This document shows, piece after piece, positions 62,913-64,000 of a stretch of 64,000 nt of DNA. Position numbers and translations under genes: made by a program. The number at the start of each line of letters is the position of its first letter. Position 1 is the stretch's first letter. The stretch is from NCBI RefSeq assembly GCF_022919095.1, contig NZ_CP095073.1, positions 3,410,001-3,474,000 on the forward strand. Direction: 5' to 3'. Below the pieces are notes generated by a model. It made no database searches. It worked only from the letters and a program-made list of their open reading frames with translations, and had not been told where the DNA came from. The stretch comes from Halobacillus salinarum (GTDB lineage Bacteria > Bacillota > Bacilli > Bacillales > Halobacillaceae).

Positions 62913-62963
62913 CAATTTTACCTGTTTAGCATCCTAAAAATAATACAAAAGGAAGGTGTGTTA

Positions 62964-64000
62964 CATGAATTCGTTGCTGCATTTAGCCGATTCTGCCCTA
63001 TCCTATTATAGGGGAAAACTTACTGGTTTCTGGGGCCTTGTAGGTATCTTAGGAGCATTACTAATTGCGTTTTCTTGGAAGGATGCAGTTTACCCCTCCC
63101 TAAAATTTGTTGGAATTGTAGATCTATTGGATAAATGGGGAGTTATCGCTCATGGTTCTCCAGAATTAACTGCATTTCGATTATTTATTTATGCTTTTGT
63201 ATTCTCTGTCACCTTTATGGTTATCGGAACGTTAATTGTATGTCTGTTTGTATATCTTACAGCTGCATCCCAAACAAGAGCAGGCAAAATATTTTTATAC
63301 GCTCTGTTTTACCTTTTATTTTCCCCACTCTTCACCTTATATGGCCTAATTAAGTTGGTCGAATGGGTCAAAGAAAAGAAATTTAAAAAGAATCATCCGG
63401 AGGAATATAAAGAGAAAAAAAGGTTAGAAAAAAACCAAGGGATTATAAATCTTTTGATATCCGGGGAGTGTGATGAAGGAGAAGATAATTTAATCACTCA
63501 CGAAGAAGCCTTCCAACGCTTAAATCGCTTACCTTCAATTCATGATCGTTCATACTTAATTGGAATTGGCTATGATAGAGAATGCTACCTTCTTCTTCCA
63601 AGGCCATTTGGAGTAAACATTTTAGGTACGTTAGATGAAATTCAAGTGGAACAAATTAATGTAGAGCAATACATCCCAAATCTTAATAGGTCAGATTATG
63701 GATTGCCAGTAATTGATGAACCAAACTTAATAGTTGTTTCTAAAGATAAAGAATTTTGGAAGAAAGATCGTTTTAGAAGTACACTAGATACAGTATTGGA
63801 TGATTTCGAATTTATTATAGACTGCTCTAAATTAAAGGATTTTCACACCTTTTTTAGCCGATTTTCTCAAAGTATGTCTAATCGACACTATGTACAATTA
63901 GTTCAAGATCATTACTTTAATGGAAAAAGAGAACTAATGGATAAATTTTCTCTTTCAGAATCTAAAGAACAGAGGGTTGGCATAGTTGAAGCTTTGAAAA
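62964..64000 (+). CDS. Membrane protein of the mobile element (3' end outside window)
   Basis: At least 345 residues. Three hydrophobic segments (about 18-35, 70-95, 105-130) are followed by a charged linker (EWVKEKKFKKNHPEEYKEKK) and a soluble domain with no recognised motif so far (IHDRSYLIGIGYDRECYLLL). AAAGGAAGGTGTGTTAC precedes the ATG. The frame is open to the window edge. The place in the operon suggests a conjugation or DNA-transfer role, but the family cannot be named. Confidence 0.6.

Overview
The window looks like a low-GC Gram-positive chromosome of the family Bacillaceae, probably a moderately halophilic Halobacillus/Virgibacillus-type relative. Reasons: B. subtilis-like operon orders (pucABCD; an Lrp regulator followed by an aminotransferase, as in alaR-alaT), a YjcZ-type sporulation peptide, a PCYCGC lipoprotein, OhrR, strong GGAGG ribosome sites and frequent TTG/GTG starts. 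The genus is inference. Left part (1-20 kb, core-like): a minus-strand purine-catabolism operon (pucA, pucB, pucC and the start of pucD, all xanthine dehydrogenase or its maturation), a gamma-glutamylcyclotransferase-like protein, and a purine-type amidohydrolase whose leader carries a variant guanine-family riboswitch wired as an apparent ON switch. A YfcC-type carrier and an NCS1 nucleobase permease diverge from it. Then follow housekeeping genes: secreted nuclease, amine oxidase, an OhrR/peroxidase operon, aldo/keto reductase, aminotransferase, glycosyltransferase and a coiled-coil Excalibur protein. Middle part (20.4-33.8 kb): three related roughly 250-bp repeats begin with fragments of a tRNA-Ala(GGC) 3' end and look like stacked integration junctions. 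The first interval (20.4-26.8 kb) holds a PlsY paralogue, a CopB-type copper ATPase behind a CsoR-like operator, and an ArsR/LysE pair sharing one operator. The second (26.8-33.6 kb) is a small integrative element: tyrosine integrase, SinI-like partner, helix-turn-helix protein, a broken AbiTii-type gene with a small membrane partner, and a translationally coupled three-gene membrane operon of unknown function. Accessory part (34-59 kb): single genes (acetyltransferases, MFS pumps, ECF sigma factor with a DUF4179 partner, VOC proteins, TetR/ArsR/CGNR regulators, cupins). Between 38.1 and 45.2 kb, seven same-orientation copies of a short hairpin repeat separate successive transcription units like cassette boundaries. 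A GC-rich patch (45.5-47.7 kb) holds an epoxide hydrolase and a decayed dihydrofolate-reductase-family gene, apparently foreign. Right end (60-64 kb): part of a conjugative or mobilizable element, with a replication-relaxation protein, helically phased iteron-like repeats, a Cys-rich protein, a protein made of four homing-endonuclease-associated-like repeats, and membrane proteins running off the window. A quality point matters for interpretation: six broken genes across the window are each restored by adding a single G to a G-run, which suggests systematic homopolymer errors rather than six independent pseudogenes.
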